Shown here one piece after another: positions 30,504 through 30,605 of a DNA stretch of 30,605 nt. Every line of letters begins with the position of its first letter. Positions within the stretch are counted from its first letter, which is position 1. Position numbers and translations under genes: made by a program. Under the pieces are notes generated by a model. It searched no databases. It was given only the letters and a program-made list of their open reading frames with translations, and was not told where the DNA came from. The stretch is taken from the NCBI GenBank assembly GCA_046047235.1, contig JBJOII010000041.1, positions 1 to 30,605 of the forward strand, written 5' to 3'. The stretch is from JBMTVN01 sp046047235 (GTDB taxonomy: Bacteria > Verrucomicrobiota > Verrucomicrobiia > Limisphaerales > JAHDYP01).

Positions 30504-30605
30504 ATGAAAACCAATACCCCTTCAGTTCCCGAAGTCCAAGCCCAAAGCGGTTCCAACTCTCCACCCACGACAGCTCGACCGCTGTCCTTCAACCATCGTC
30601 CGGAT
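30504..30605 (+). CDS. N-terminus of a divergent gene, possibly the integron integrase
   Basis: An ATG at 30504 opens 34 codons to the right edge without a stop (MKTNTPSVPEVQAQSGSNSP, then PTTARPLSFNHRPD). The Pro/Ser/Thr-rich start has no family signature. Its position and direction, divergent from a cassette array and 90 bp from the first attC, are those of intI, and some bacterial integrases carry a Pro-rich extension before the core-binding domain. The call rests on context only; a host gene flanking the array is the alternative. Confidence 0.4.
   Translation, partial: MKTNTPSVPEVQAQSGSNSPPTTARPLSFNHRPD

Overview
The window looks like chromosomal DNA of a GC-rich member of the Verrucomicrobiota, probably near Pedosphaerales/Limisphaerales. 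The evidence is indirect: an H-X9-DG type prepilin-like protein, a giant secreted lamin-tail/CotH protein, LamG and RCC1 proteins, right-handed beta-helix carbohydrate enzymes and a GH3 family amide synthetase. No marker gene proves the taxon. tRNA-Ser(GGA) is the only RNA gene seen.

Layout. (1) 1-14,560 holds large secreted proteins and a decarboxylase: a LamG+RCC1 protein cut by the left edge (minus), an ornithine-decarboxylase-like enzyme (minus), tRNA-Ser (plus), a 2,438-residue LTD/CotH protein (plus), a pseudopilin-like protein (minus) and a secreted TIM-barrel-like glycosidase candidate (plus). The spacers here are packed with heptanucleotide tandem repeats and short hairpins, and the plus strand is strongly C-rich whichever way the genes run. 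(2) 14,538-15,847 is a gene for an uncharacterised secreted protein framed by two 231-bp direct repeats (about 92% identical, gap-free); each begins with the last codons of the glycosidase candidate. (3) 15,889-20,508 is a tightly coupled minus-strand operon: GH3 amide synthetase, a 46-codon ORF, class 3-like aldehyde dehydrogenase, MpaB/Lcp-like oxygenase (DUF2236) and a STAS protein. It could encode oxidative trimming of a prenyl or alkyl chain to an aldehyde, then an acid, then an activated or amidated acid. (4) 20,727-22,874 holds a small membrane protein, a cupin and a secreted unknown. (5) About 23,126-30,503 reads as the head of a chromosomal integron cassette array. All genes lie on the minus strand, and imperfect palindromes with R' and R'' boxes (GTTRRRY / RYYYAAC) and extrahelical bases follow most of them. 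Cassettes carry three toxin-antitoxin modules (YefM-YoeB, RelB-MazF, HicB-HicA), two secreted beta-helix carbohydrate-active proteins, a DUF4304-like protein, small membrane proteins and unknowns. A divergent reading frame enters the right edge where the integrase would be expected.

The integron array and the GH3-ALDH-MpaB operon are the two systems most worth following up. Family names are assigned by reading motifs; no database search was run.
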